Positions 1-9,183 of a stretch of DNA of 64,000 bases are shown here, in pieces. Numbering within the stretch: the first letter of the stretch is position 1; each line of letters opens with the position of its first letter. The position numbers were made by a program, and so were the translations under genes. The DNA comes from Robertkochia flava. GTDB taxonomy: Bacteria; Bacteroidota; Bacteroidia; Flavobacteriales; Flavobacteriaceae. The stretch spans positions 558,001 through 622,000 of the forward strand of contig NZ_JAINZT010000002.1 of NCBI RefSeq assembly GCF_020166515.1, given 5' to 3'. The notes under the pieces are model-generated. The model made no database searches and was not told the origin of the DNA. It worked only from the letters and a program-made list of their open reading frames with translations.

Positions 1-798
1 GGCGATCTTGTTCTTGTTCAGCATTACAGGGCGGGCGATCCGGAATTCGGGAACCTCCTTAAAAAGGGTAATATGGTAAGTGGTGTCCGTAGGGATCTCA
101 ATGGTGTCTGCGATGAAACCAATTTTGTCTGTCCGTGGGGTAAACAGGTTGTCATTGCCTTCGTCCTTTATGGCTACCAGCCTGTAACTTCCTTTTTTAA
201 GATTGGTAAGGCTGAAGGTAACTGAACTGTCGAGGGTATTGCTAATATAGGTGGGCTGAGATTTGTAGACGATAGAATCGGTAAATGCGGTGTCGATTTC
301 GTAAAGCATAACGCTTATGAAATTATCAGGTTCCTTCTGGGTGGCATCGCTAACGGTACCTCCCAGTTCCAGGGAATCGATATAACTTCCGGTGGAAAAC
401 ACATAGCGGTAGAAGGGGTAGGGGTTTCCTTCATTGTGATCAACAATACTCTGCCCGAAATTGAACACATAGGTGGAGTTGTCTTTCAGGGTATCCAGCA
501 TTTCAATGGTGATCTTTCGGCTTGCTCCGCCCTGCGGACTTACTTCCGGCGGATATTTTAGCGGTGGAGACACCACCAGCTGTTTCTGGAGGTCTTTCAG
601 GGTAACATATTCATTGAAATTCAATGTAATTTCATTCCCCTTAAAATTCACGGAGTAATTATCCGGTTTGGTAGAGATGATCTCTGGAGGCATTTCATCT
701 TTTGGCCCTCCCGTTGGCGTTCCTCTTTTGGCACAATTGATAAGAGAAAACATCAGCCCGAAGAACAAGCTGTAATAAAGAAATTTACTGGATCTCAT
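1..798 (-). CDS. Ig-like domain lipoprotein (3' end outside window)
   Basis: The frame is open from an ATG at 798 down to base 1, so about 266 residues are visible and the C-terminus is missing. The N-terminus has a hydrophobic leader ending in SLINCAKRG, which fits a lipoprotein signal with the lipidated Cys near residue 22. Next comes PPEIISTKPDNYSVNF and later FNFGQSIVDHNEG, the pattern of the bacterial Ig-like (Big_5/SbsA-type) domain found at the start of many Bacteroidota lipoproteins. It is probably an outer-membrane-anchored protein of unknown role. It is not in the supplied ORF calls because it has no stop in the window. I found no convincing promoter upstream; the sequence around 816 is only a partial -7 match. 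Confidence 0.75.
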   Translation of the reverse strand, partial: MRSSKFLYYSLFFGLMFSLINCAKRGTPTGGPKDEMPPEIISTKPDNYSVNFKGNEITLNFNEYVTLKDLQKQLVVSPPLKYPPEVSPQGGASRKITIEMLDTLKDNSTYVFNFGQSIVDHNEGNPYPFYRYVFSTGSYIDSLELGGTVSDATQKEPDNFISVMLYEIDTAFTDSIVYKSQPTYISNTLDSSVTFSLTNLKKGSYRLVAIKDEGNDNLFTPRTDKIGFIADTIEIPTDTTYHITLFKEVPEFRIARPVMLNKNKIA

Positions 799-848
799 CG
801 AAGCTGTTTAGTGGTGCAAAATAACGATTATTTTTACTAAAGATAAAA

Positions 849-1547
849 TCAAGCTGTTATTGCAATCGTCGCAAAACTGACCTTGATCCCTGACCTTTCC
901 TGAATGGCACGGGCAGCGCTTTCCAGGGTAATTCCCGTAGTGATCACGTCATCTGTTAAAAGCACATGTTTATACCGGCGCAATTCGGGGGTATTGGCTT
1001 CAAAAAGGGGTTGAGACTCCATAACCCGTTTAATCCTTCCCCGAAGAGAAAAGGAAGTACTCCTGTCGGTTCTTCGCAACAGGTCATTTCTGTAAGCAAC
1101 GGTTAAGTGCTCGGCAAGGGCCGAAGCAAACTTTTCCGTTTGATTATATCCCCGCTTTCGTAATTTCTTGGGTTGCAAGGGCATGGGTATAACGAGATCA
1201 ATATCCTTAAATCGCGATGACAACCGGATTTCTTCTCCTAACCAATGGCCAAGATATTCCCCGGCTTTTTGATGTCCGCGATATTTTAACTGATGGATCA
1301 GATTTTGTACGGGCCCTTTCTTATGGAACCAGAGCAGGGAGGTGGCTTCTTCCAGTCTGAAGCGTCCCTGAAAGATGCGTTCTGTGGCATTGTCTCTTCG
1401 GTTGGTAAAGTCGGTTAAGGGTAGGTGATGCCGGCATTTTACACAGATAAATTGCTCGGGAGCAGGAAGTAAGGAGCGACAACAAAGACATGCTCCCGGA
1501 AAGAACAGGTTTTGGAGATCATTTAGTATCTTTACTGCGCCTTGCAA
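849..1547 (-). CDS. comF: ComF family phosphoribosyltransferase-like protein
   Basis: This 232-residue protein has the ComF layout. An N-terminal cysteine-rich zinc-binding segment (CLCCRSLL, then CVKCRHH) is followed by a type I phosphoribosyltransferase fold. The PRPP-binding loop is HVLLTDDVITTGITLESA near residues 194-211. Length is normal for the family. ComF proteins are linked to DNA uptake and single-strand processing, but their reaction is not settled. The start is TTG: the nearest upstream ATG is out of frame and hits a stop at once. It is divergent from the coiled-coil gene at 1589 across about 40 bases. Confidence 0.85.
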   Translation of the reverse strand: MQGAVKILNDLQNLFFPGACLCCRSLLPAPEQFICVKCRHHLPLTDFTNRRDNATERIFQGRFRLEEATSLLWFHKKGPVQNLIHQLKYRGHQKAGEYLGHWLGEEIRLSSRFKDIDLVIPMPLQPKKLRKRGYNQTEKFASALAEHLTVAYRNDLLRRTDRSTSFSLRGRIKRVMESQPLFEANTPELRRYKHVLLTDDVITTGITLESAARAIQERSGIKVSFATIAITA

Positions 1548-1570
1548 TAGGAAAACATATAAGTTATTCT

Positions 1571-1578
1571 CAAAGCTA
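1571..1578 (-). promoter_or_regulatory. Bacteroidota -7 element for comF
   Basis: On the minus strand this reads TAGCTTTG, a full match to the flavobacterial -7 consensus TAnnTTTG. It would place the transcript start about 20 bases before the comF TTG. I see no clear -33 TTTG at the usual distance. Confidence 0.45.
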
Positions 1579-1588
1579 ATTATTTTTA

Positions 1589-2509
1589 ATGAGCTCCCAA
1601 AAGAAGCAAATCGGTCAAAAAATAGTCCTGGGAGTCCTGCTACTCTGCATTATAGCCCTAACAGGATTTTCATATTTCAATTATATTCAAACCGAAGAGA
1701 AGGTGTCTTTCCTCGAGAATGCCAAGGGCATGATCATGGATGACCTGGAAGAAATAGAATCTGATCTTGATGGTCTGGCACAGGAGAATGAGGCTTATGC
1801 GCAGGAGATCGAATCCAGCAGAAGGCGAATCGCGCTTTTAATGGACTCCATAAAAAGAATGGAAGTAGATTACCAGATCCTGGGCAGGTACCGCAAGGAG
1901 TTGGCTTCGATTCGACTGGAAAACAGGGCGCTGCATAAAACCCTGGATTCGGTGCGGCTGCAAAACCTTCTTCTGGCCCAGGAAATAGACAGTGCAAAAC
2001 TCCGGTATACTGAATTGGAGCGATATTCTGAAGCTTTAAAGATCGCTAATGAAGACCTCACCCAATTCACAGATTCTCTTATAAACGAAAATATCCAGTT
2101 AACAGCTAAGGTGAAGGGGAGTGCAGCCCTGAGTGTGAGCTCTCTGAAAGGATCAGCCTATAAGGTGCGATCTAACGGAAAGGCGGTAAAAACCTCCCGG
2201 CTGGGCAGTGCCGAGCGCCTAAGGGCTTGCTTTAACCTTGCTCCCAATACCCTTTTACAGCCCGGAGAGAAGGTTTTTTACCTGCAGTTTGTAGATCCCT
2301 CCAATGAGATCCTGGGTCAGGGAACGGCAGATAATGTGAATAACAAAAAACTCCCATACAGTAAAAAACTGGTGATTGACTACGAGAATCGTCCCATGAA
2401 TATTTGTGATTATATCGTGGTTGAGAATCTCCAGCGCGAAGGCAATTACAGGGTGAACGTGTTTTATGGTGAAAATCTACTGGCTTCCTCGGTTTTTACC
2501 CTGAAATAG
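1589..2509 (+). CDS. Membrane-anchored coiled-coil protein, unknown function
   Basis: I do not recognise a named family. The 306-residue protein has a short basic N-terminus, one membrane segment (about residues 12-32, IVLGVLLLCIIALTGFSYF), then a long heptad-rich coiled coil (about 35-175) rich in Glu, Leu, Asp and Arg. The C-terminal third (about 195-306) looks like a compact beta domain, with strands such as GEKVFYLQFVDPSNEILGQG and YRVNVFYGENLLASSVFTL. The topology suggests a periplasmic protein anchored in the inner membrane. It lies between comF and glyQS, 34 bases before the latter. Confidence 0.7.
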   Translation: MSSQKKQIGQKIVLGVLLLCIIALTGFSYFNYIQTEEKVSFLENAKGMIMDDLEEIESDLDGLAQENEAYAQEIESSRRRIALLMDSIKRMEVDYQILGRYRKELASIRLENRALHKTLDSVRLQNLLLAQEIDSAKLRYTELERYSEALKIANEDLTQFTDSLINENIQLTAKVKGSAALSVSSLKGSAYKVRSNGKAVKTSRLGSAERLRACFNLAPNTLLQPGEKVFYLQFVDPSNEILGQGTADNVNNKKLPYSKKLVIDYENRPMNICDYIVVENLQREGNYRVNVFYGENLLASSVFTLK

Positions 2510-2531
2510 GCATAAATTTTTCCAAATAACA

Positions 2532-2539
2532 TATTTTTG
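2532..2539 (+). promoter_or_regulatory. -7 element directly in front of glyQS; possible leaderless start
   Basis: TATTTTTG fits TAnnTTTG and ends only four bases before the glyQS ATG at 2544. With the usual spacing, transcription would begin at or within a few bases of the start codon, giving a leaderless or near-leaderless mRNA. No clear -33 box is visible. Confidence 0.4.
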
Positions 2540-2543
2540 CGCC

Positions 2544-4088
2544 ATGGCAAAACAAGAAGATCAATTTAAAAAAGTGATCTCCCATGCGAAGGAATACGGC
2601 TATATTTTTCCTTCCAGTGAGATCTATGATGGCTTAAGTGCCGTTTACGACTACGGCCAGAACGGAGTCGAACTCAAAAGAAACATCCGGGAATATTGGT
2701 GGAAGGCCATGGTACAGCTGCATGAAAATATCGTCGGACTTGATTCGTCGATCTTTATGCATCCCACTACCTGGAAGGCTTCAGGACACGTAGACGCCTT
2801 TAACGATCCGTTAATTGACAATAAAGATTCTAAAAAACGCTACCGGGCAGATGTGTTGGTAGAAGATCATACTGCCAAGATCGAGGCTAAGATCGAAAAG
2901 GAAGTGAAAAAGGCCGCCAAGCGTTTTGGGGATGACTTTGATCAGGAGCAATTCCTTGCTACTAATCCAAGGGTCCTGAAGTATCAGGAAGAAATTCAAG
3001 CCATATTAAAACGCCTGGGGAGATCCCTGGAGAAGGAAGATCTCGCTGATGTTAAGGCACTTATCGAGGAGTTGGGCATTGCAGACCCGGAAACGGGAAG
3101 CAAGAACTGGACGGATGTAAAGCAGTTTAACCTGATGTTCGGAACGAAATTAGGAGCCAGCGCCGATACTGCAATGGACCTGTATCTGCGCCCGGAAACC
3201 GCCCAGGGTATCTTTGTGAATTTCCTTAATGTGCAGAAAACGGGAAGAATGAAGATCCCGTTTGGAATCGCACAGACCGGAAAGGCCTTTAGGAATGAGA
3301 TCGTTGCCCGACAGTTTATTTTCCGTATGCGCGAATTTGAGCAAATGGAGATGCAGTTCTTTATCAAACCAGGTACTCAAAAGGAATGGTATGAGTACTG
3401 GAAGGAAGCCAGGCTAAAATGGCACCTTTCCCTTGGTTTGGGAGAAGAGAACTACCGTTATCACGACCATGAGAAGCTGGCACACTATGCAGATGCCGCT
3501 GCAGATATAGAATTCAGATTTCCCTTTGGATTTAAGGAACTCGAAGGAATTCATTCCAGAACAGATTTCGACCTGGCCAAACACGAAGAGTTTAGCGGTA
3601 AAAAACTTCAGTTTTTTGATCCTGAAGAAAATAAGAGCTACACCCCTTACGTCCTGGAGACCTCTATTGGTTTAGACCGGATGTTCCTTGCGGTGTTCTC
3701 CAGTGCCCTGCAGGAGGAAGAACTGGAAAACGGTTCAACCAGGACCGTACTTCGTATTCCTGCAGTATTAGCACCTACCAAGGTGGCAATTCTCCCTCTG
3801 ATTAAAAAAGATGGCCTTCCCGAGGTGGCCCGCAGGATATTTGACGATCTTAAGTGGGATATGCAGGTAGACTATGATGAGAAGGATGCGGTAGGAAGAC
3901 GCTACAGAAGGCAGGATGCTGCAGGTACCCCATTCTGTGTAACGGTGGATCATGAAACCCTGGAGAATGATACAGTAACCTTGAGATATCGCGATAGTAT
4001 GGAGCAAAAGCGGGTGGCAATATCCGATTTGCATGCCATGATATCAAAAGAAACCAATATGAGCCATTGGCTGAAACGCATAAGCTGA
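2544..4088 (+). CDS. glyQS: Glycine-tRNA ligase, single-chain dimeric type
   Basis: The enzyme charges tRNA-Gly with glycine using ATP in the cytoplasm. At 514 residues it is the eukaryote/archaea-like homodimeric class II type, not the bacterial alpha-beta form. Class II motifs are visible: motif 2 near FRNEIVARQFIFRMREFEQME (around residues 252-272), preceded by the RPETAQGIFVNF signature, and motif 3 near TSIGLDRMFLAV (about 373-384). The C-terminal anticodon-binding domain starts near RIPAVLAPTKVAILPL. A strong terminator follows, shared with the convergent receptor gene. Confidence 0.96.
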   Translation: MAKQEDQFKKVISHAKEYGYIFPSSEIYDGLSAVYDYGQNGVELKRNIREYWWKAMVQLHENIVGLDSSIFMHPTTWKASGHVDAFNDPLIDNKDSKKRYRADVLVEDHTAKIEAKIEKEVKKAAKRFGDDFDQEQFLATNPRVLKYQEEIQAILKRLGRSLEKEDLADVKALIEELGIADPETGSKNWTDVKQFNLMFGTKLGASADTAMDLYLRPETAQGIFVNFLNVQKTGRMKIPFGIAQTGKAFRNEIVARQFIFRMREFEQMEMQFFIKPGTQKEWYEYWKEARLKWHLSLGLGEENYRYHDHEKLAHYADAAADIEFRFPFGFKELEGIHSRTDFDLAKHEEFSGKKLQFFDPEENKSYTPYVLETSIGLDRMFLAVFSSALQEEELENGSTRTVLRIPAVLAPTKVAILPLIKKDGLPEVARRIFDDLKWDMQVDYDEKDAVGRRYRRQDAAGTPFCVTVDHETLENDTVTLRYRDSMEQKRVAISDLHAMISKETNMSHWLKRIS

Positions 4089-4107
4089 TTGCGCTTAGTT
4101 AAAGTTC

Positions 4108-4138
4108 AACCCCCTTGCCAAAGCATGGGGGTTTTTTT
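4108..4138. terminator. Intrinsic terminator between convergent glyQS and TonB-dependent receptor
   Basis: A stem AACCCCC/GGGGGTT, extended past one mismatch by TGC/GCA, encloses a small loop and is followed by seven T on the plus strand. The other strand has few T after the stem, so it mainly serves glyQS. It touches the receptor stop codon at 4137-4139. Confidence 0.75.
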
Positions 4139-6179
4139 ATAGCGTCATGCGAAGGTGTACGTTCAGGTAGAAATTCACCGGTAAACCGGGATAATAATAA
4201 CGGGGTGCCGCACCCGAGAAGCCCGAAGCATTGATCAGTATGGAAGACGCGTATTTCTTGTTCAATACATTGTTGATGCCTCCGTTAAGTTCTAATACAA
4301 GGTCTTCAATCAGGGGTTGCGTGTATCCCGCTCTTAAATTAAATATGCCATAAGGATCACTATAGAGCGTATTGGCATCTGTAACCGGAATGCTTCCAAT
4401 AAACTGCCCGGTGAGATTAGTGTAGAATTTTGATGACCACTGTGCCTGTATTCCGGGAACCAGGATGTATTCGGGAACTCCGGTAAGTTTATTTCCGGCA
4501 AAATCGTTGCCATCATCGGCAAAAGTTTCAAAACGATGCCAGTTGTGAGTTCCGTTAAGTGTTAAATTGAGCCGAATCCCGGCGAGGTCAGGTAATTGCT
4601 TTTCGATGGAATATTCCAGGCCGAAATGATGGGTAACTCCTGCATTACGCCCTATAAGCTGGTCTTCTGCTGTGCGTTCGGCCACCAGAAGATTTCTGAT
4701 TCGCATAAAATATACAGAGGTTTGTACCCGGAAACCTGATTTGTCATATAAAATGCCTGTTTCGTAATTCCATCCCTTTTCCGGAGCTATTTCCGGATTG
4801 AGTAATCCTTCCGGATTCAGCGTTTCCTCCAGGCTCGGATAAGCGTATCCATGAGCCGTATTCAGAAAGATATTGAGTTGTGGGGCCGCCTGGTAGGTAA
4901 GGGTGATATTGGGGGACCACACCGGGTTAAAATCGCGCTCAATTTCAATTTCTTCCATGCTGCCCGGGAGGTTGGTAAAACGAAATCGGGTGTTGTTATA
5001 ATTAATGCCGGCCTGTACCCTCAGATCGCCATATTCAACTTTTATCTCAGTGAAAACATTGGTGAAACTGCGTTTTTCCCGGTTATCGGTTAAGAGAATA
5101 CCCTGCAGGCTTCCCATCCCGTTGTTCTCTTCGTACAGATTCTCGTAGGTCCTCCAGCTGTATCGGTCGCGAAGGTGTTCAAGACCGGAATTCACCAGGA
5201 TATGTTCGTTAATCGCATATTGTAATAAACTCCTGAAGCCTGCTCCAAAAGTGTTCTCATCCAGGATATTAAACGGTCGGGGTTCGTAGTGGTCGTTGTA
5301 GGTGGTGAAAATACTTGTGGTATTGAGGAGCTTCCCGGATATCCGGGTCTCCGCGGTAATTCCCGCCAGGGTAGCGTTATCATCTTCATAACCCTGTGCT
5401 GCCGCCCAATTATCGGCTGCTTTTTCCGGATTATTCAGGTAATCTGAACGATTGAGGGAGCTGGGAATTTGAGCACTGTAGTTGATATGGTTAAAAAGAA
5501 ATTTGAGGTTGAAATCGTTCCCAAACGATTTTTTCATATTCAATAAGTAGCCGTTTCTGTTGTAGGCATTGTTTTCCCGGTATCCGTCTTGCTGAAGGTG
5601 GTCGTAACCTAAGAACACGCTCAGGTCATTTTCATGTATTCCTACCTGGGTACTTTGTTTGTATTGGTTGTAAGAGCCCAGGGTCTGACTGGTGCTGATA
5701 TACCCCTGGCCTTGAGAAGGAAGTAGTGGGTTTAACAGTAGCGTGCCTCCCAGGTTTGCCCCGTATACGGTGGCCTTGGGACCTTTAACCACCTGAATGG
5801 ATCCTAAGGCTTCCGGGTCAAAAATTCCGAAAGATGTTTCTCCTACACCATTGGTAACGGGGATCTGGTTGATATAGGCCTTTACCTTATTGGTGCCGAA
5901 AGGAGTCCTTGAGCCAACACCTCTGATGGTTAGCCGGTTGGTGTTCAGGCTCCCTGAGAATATGTACAGTCCGGGGGTTTCATTTAACGGAGAAATAAGG
6001 TCAGCCGGGTTATACCGTTTTAGGGTGGCAGGGGTAACCTCGCTTTCCGGGATGAGCTGCCGGGGTCTTTCCAGGCGTTCTGATTCTAAGATCACAGCCT
6101 TGAGCGTATCTGCTGTTTGCTGTGAATACCCATGGGTCAGGAAAAGATTCAGGAAAAGGAACAGGGCATACTTTTTCAT
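4137..6179 (-). CDS. TonB-dependent outer-membrane receptor
   Basis: The protein imports a scarce ligand across the outer membrane, driven by TonB. I take the ATG at 6179, giving 680 residues, because MKKYALFLFLNLFLTHGYSQ is a clean signal peptide; the longer frame to 6218 adds 13 residues that would spoil it. A plug domain (about 40-150) contains RLTIRGVGSRTPFGTNKVK and VVKGPKATVYGANLGG. The rest is a beta-barrel with alternating aromatic strands, ending with LRMTL. There is no CarboxypepD_reg domain and no SusD partner, so it resembles siderophore, haem or vitamin receptors more than polysaccharide SusC. The ligand cannot be told from sequence. Confidence 0.88.
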   Translation of the reverse strand: MKKYALFLFLNLFLTHGYSQQTADTLKAVILESERLERPRQLIPESEVTPATLKRYNPADLISPLNETPGLYIFSGSLNTNRLTIRGVGSRTPFGTNKVKAYINQIPVTNGVGETSFGIFDPEALGSIQVVKGPKATVYGANLGGTLLLNPLLPSQGQGYISTSQTLGSYNQYKQSTQVGIHENDLSVFLGYDHLQQDGYRENNAYNRNGYLLNMKKSFGNDFNLKFLFNHINYSAQIPSSLNRSDYLNNPEKAADNWAAAQGYEDDNATLAGITAETRISGKLLNTTSIFTTYNDHYEPRPFNILDENTFGAGFRSLLQYAINEHILVNSGLEHLRDRYSWRTYENLYEENNGMGSLQGILLTDNREKRSFTNVFTEIKVEYGDLRVQAGINYNNTRFRFTNLPGSMEEIEIERDFNPVWSPNITLTYQAAPQLNIFLNTAHGYAYPSLEETLNPEGLLNPEIAPEKGWNYETGILYDKSGFRVQTSVYFMRIRNLLVAERTAEDQLIGRNAGVTHHFGLEYSIEKQLPDLAGIRLNLTLNGTHNWHRFETFADDGNDFAGNKLTGVPEYILVPGIQAQWSSKFYTNLTGQFIGSIPVTDANTLYSDPYGIFNLRAGYTQPLIEDLVLELNGGINNVLNKKYASSILINASGFSGAAPRYYYPGLPVNFYLNVHLRMTL

Positions 6180-6289
6180 GGGATGAAAATAAGGATAAAA
6201 TATGCAATCTGATAACAATTTAGCGGGAGTGAGGGGCTTTAAAAAAAGACATATATAATCCTTATTTTAGCTCCAAAACCAAAGCTGAC

Positions 6290-7054
6290 ATGAAAATCAT
6301 ATCCTATAATGTAAACGGAATCCGGGCAGCGATCCGTAAAGGGTTTTTCGATTGGTTAAAGGCCGCAGATCCCGATGTGGTCTGTATCCAGGAGACCAAA
6401 GCTCATAAGGAGCAACTTGACCTTCATCTTTTTGAAGAAGCCGGTTATGCACATCATTATTGGTTTAGTGCCAAAAAGAAAGGCTATAGCGGTACAGCGA
6501 TTCTTTCCAAACAAAAGCCTGATCATGTGGAGTACGGTACCGGAATAGACTATATGGACGATGAGGGACGTAATATAAGGGCCGATTTCGGGGATGTTTC
6601 GGTGATGAGTATGTACCTGCCTTCAGGAACAAATATGGACAGGCTGGACCTGAAACTGCAATATATGGACGATTTTCAGCGTTATGCTGATGAATTGAGG
6701 AAGGAACATCCGAAGCTTATTGTCTGTGGCGATTATAATATCTGTCATCGCGCTATTGATATTCACGATCCGGTTCGAAATGCGAAAGTATCCGGGTTCT
6801 TGCCGGTGGAAAGAGCATGGATCGATAATTTTATCAATAGCGGTTTTACAGATAGCTTCCGGGCATTACACCCTGAAATGCCGGACGAATACTCCTGGTG
6901 GACCTACAGGGCTAATGCCAGGGCTAATAATAAGGGCTGGCGTATCGATTACAATATGGTGGCAGAACCTCTAAAAGATCAAATAAGGCGGGCAGTAATG
7001 CTAAAGGAGGCAAAACACAGTGATCATTGTCCTGTATTGCTGGAATTGGAATGA
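6290..7054 (+). CDS. xth: Exodeoxyribonuclease III / AP endonuclease
   Basis: The enzyme nicks DNA at abasic sites and removes 3' blocking groups in base excision repair. At 254 residues it has normal ExoIII length. The exonuclease-endonuclease-phosphatase motifs are all present: MKIISYNVNGIRAA at the N-terminus, the metal-binding Glu in VCIQETKAH (about residue 35), GDYNICH (about 147-153) and the catalytic SDHCPV at the C-terminus. It is divergent from the receptor at 6179 across about 110 bases. Confidence 0.95.
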   Translation: MKIISYNVNGIRAAIRKGFFDWLKAADPDVVCIQETKAHKEQLDLHLFEEAGYAHHYWFSAKKKGYSGTAILSKQKPDHVEYGTGIDYMDDEGRNIRADFGDVSVMSMYLPSGTNMDRLDLKLQYMDDFQRYADELRKEHPKLIVCGDYNICHRAIDIHDPVRNAKVSGFLPVERAWIDNFINSGFTDSFRALHPEMPDEYSWWTYRANARANNKGWRIDYNMVAEPLKDQIRRAVMLKEAKHSDHCPVLLELE

Positions 7055-7095
7055 TCCTTGCTTCGAATTTATGAACTAATACCTAATCTGAAAGT

Positions 7096-8052
7096 ATGAA
7101 AACCTATTTAGCTTTGTTGGGAGCCGGGCTGATGCTCACCTCCTGTGTTTCATCTAAGGTGTACAAAGACCTGGAATCCCGTTATGATGAATTGAAGTCA
7201 GAAAGCGCGCAGCTGGCCGATGAGAATTACCAATTGCAGAAGGATAATAATAAGCTGGCCAATGAAAAGATCGGCCTGAACAAAACCCTCGATGAATTGA
7301 AGGCGGAGCGCGACCGATTGCAGCAGGAATACGCTGCTGCAAAAAAGAGCCTCTCCGGATTGAGAGCTTCATATGACGCCCTGGAACAGCAAAGCAGTGC
7401 AGCTATTTCCGAAAATGCAAAGCGCAACAGGGACTTGCTGGCAGATCTGGAAGCCCAGGAACGGGTGCTGGATCAGAAGCGAATGGAACTGGAGGCACTC
7501 AGGCAAAAGATGGAATCGCAGGCAGGAAGAGTAGCCGAACTGGAAGGGGTGCTGGCGTCTAAAGATCAGGCCATGAGAACGCTTAAGGAGGCTATTTCTA
7601 AAGCATTGCTTGATTTTGAAGGAAAAGGCCTTACTGTGGAGCATAAAAATGGGAAGGTATATATCTCCATGGAGAATAAATTGCTCTTTAACAGTGGTAG
7701 CTGGGCAGTGAATGCGGATGGAAGAAGAGCTGTGAATCAGCTGGGCGGTGTTTTGGCGTCGAATCCGGACATAGCGGTGCTTATTGAAGGGCATACAGAC
7801 GATGTTCCCTATGGTGGTAACGGTGCGCTTGAAGATAACTGGGATCTTTCGGTGAAACGGGCCACTACTATTGTTAAGCTATTGCTGGAGAATAGGGAAA
7901 TAGAGCCATCCAACCTTACTGCGGCAGGGAAAAGCAGGTTCGTGCCAGTGGCAGATAATACGTCCGCCGAAGGAAAGGCCAGAAACCGGCGTATCGAAGT
8001 GGTATTAACTCCAAAACTGGATGAAGTGAGTAAATTGCTCAGTCAGATCTAA
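7096..8052 (+). CDS. OmpA-family lipoprotein with coiled coil
   Basis: The 318-residue protein starts with a lipoprotein signal, LMLTSCVSS, with the lipidated Cys near residue 17. A long coiled coil (about 25-165) rich in Leu, Glu, Lys and Gln follows. The C-terminal OmpA domain (about 185-310) carries the peptidoglycan-binding pattern IEGHTDDVPYGG, and NRRIEVVLTP at the end. It likely links the outer membrane to the cell wall across the periplasm. The order coiled coil then OmpA resembles MotB-like or Pal-like stator and anchor proteins, but no flagellar genes are present. Confidence 0.88.
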   Translation: MKTYLALLGAGLMLTSCVSSKVYKDLESRYDELKSESAQLADENYQLQKDNNKLANEKIGLNKTLDELKAERDRLQQEYAAAKKSLSGLRASYDALEQQSSAAISENAKRNRDLLADLEAQERVLDQKRMELEALRQKMESQAGRVAELEGVLASKDQAMRTLKEAISKALLDFEGKGLTVEHKNGKVYISMENKLLFNSGSWAVNADGRRAVNQLGGVLASNPDIAVLIEGHTDDVPYGGNGALEDNWDLSVKRATTIVKLLLENREIEPSNLTAAGKSRFVPVADNTSAEGKARNRRIEVVLTPKLDEVSKLLSQI

Positions 8053-8077
8053 ACCTGAAATAGAATTGTTAATTTTG

Positions 8078-8110
8078 AAGTCCCCTGGCTGATCAAGCCA
8101 GGGGACTTTT
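8078..8110 (+). terminator. Intrinsic terminator after the OmpA lipoprotein gene
   Basis: A perfect 12-base stem, AGTCCCCTGGCT/AGCCAGGGGACT, with a five-base loop (GATCA) is followed by a short T-rich tract. Confidence 0.85.
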
Positions 8111-8129
8111 ACTTTTATAAAATTGCGCT

Positions 8130-9167
8130 ATGAAATATACATTTTTACCACACACCGATATTCGGGTAAGTAAGATCTGCCTTGGAACCATGACCTGGGG
8201 GCAGCAGAATAACGAAGAAGAAGGGCATGCCCAGATGGATTATGCTGTAGAAAAGGGGATTAATTTTTTTGACACTGCCGAATTGTACCCGGTACCGGCC
8301 CGAAAGGAAACCCAGGGAGAGACAGAAAGAATTATTGGTTCCTGGTTCAGGAAAACAGGCAAGCGGCAGGAGATTATTCTGGCATCCAAGATCGCGGGCC
8401 CTGCTGAAATGACCCGTCACATTCGGGAAGATGGCTTTTCAAGAGCAGCTTTGCAGGATGCAATTGATAAGAGTCTGCAGCGTCTTCAAACCGACTATAT
8501 CGACCTGTATCAATTGCATTGGCCGGAGAGAAATACGAATTATTTTGGGAGTCGGGGCTATAAGCACGATGAGACCGAACGTTGGGAAGATAATTTTAAA
8601 TCCATTTTGGAAAGTCTCGATACTTTTATCAAGGCGGGGAAGATCAGGCATGTTGGGGTTTCTAATGAAAATCCCTTCGGAACAATGCGATTTCTGGAAG
8701 AATCCCGTAAATCGGGATTGCCTCGTATGTTGACCATACAGAACCCTTATAACCTGTTGAACAGGTTGTTCGAAGCCGGGAATGCTGAGGTTTCCATGAG
8801 GGAAGGAGTAGGATTGCTGGCCTATTCACCCTTGGGATTTGGTACCCTTAGCGGTAAATACCTGGGAGGGAAGATGCCTGAAGGTTCACGGATTAAGCTC
8901 TTTCCTAATTACAACCGTTACAGCAAGCCACAGGGAGTCAAGGCTACGGAGCGATACGCTGATCTGGCAGCTCGCCATGGTTTAAGTCTGACTCACCTGG
9001 CACTCGCTTTCGTGAATCAGCAACCCTTTGTGACCTCTAACATTATCGGGGCAACATCTCTGGAACAGCTAAAGGAAAATATAGACAGTATTGATGTGAG
9101 CTTATCCCCCGAAGTAATAGAGGCTATTGAAGTTATTCATAACGAGATCCCAAACCCTGCACCATAA
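8130..9167 (+). CDS. Aldo/keto reductase (Tas-like)
   Basis: A 345-residue NADPH-dependent oxidoreductase with a TIM-barrel fold. The catalytic Asp and Tyr lie in INFFDTAELYPVP (about residues 45-57); LASKIAGP carries the catalytic Lys; YIDLYQLHWPER supplies the His. The insertion around GSRGYKHDETERWEDN and overall length match the Tas group (E. coli Tas). The physiological substrate is unknown. It starts right after the OmpA terminator and ends 17 bases before the convergent radA. Confidence 0.9.
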   Translation: MKYTFLPHTDIRVSKICLGTMTWGQQNNEEEGHAQMDYAVEKGINFFDTAELYPVPARKETQGETERIIGSWFRKTGKRQEIILASKIAGPAEMTRHIREDGFSRAALQDAIDKSLQRLQTDYIDLYQLHWPERNTNYFGSRGYKHDETERWEDNFKSILESLDTFIKAGKIRHVGVSNENPFGTMRFLEESRKSGLPRMLTIQNPYNLLNRLFEAGNAEVSMREGVGLLAYSPLGFGTLSGKYLGGKMPEGSRIKLFPNYNRYSKPQGVKATERYADLAARHGLSLTHLALAFVNQQPFVTSNIIGATSLEQLKENIDSIDVSLSPEVIEAIEVIHNEIPNPAP

Positions 9168-9183
9168 ACCGTGGGCGGTATGG

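Noticed and set aside
473-658. 61-codon plus-strand frame at the left edge
   Set aside because: Antisense to the Ig-like lipoprotein, which has a continuous frame and a lipoprotein signal.
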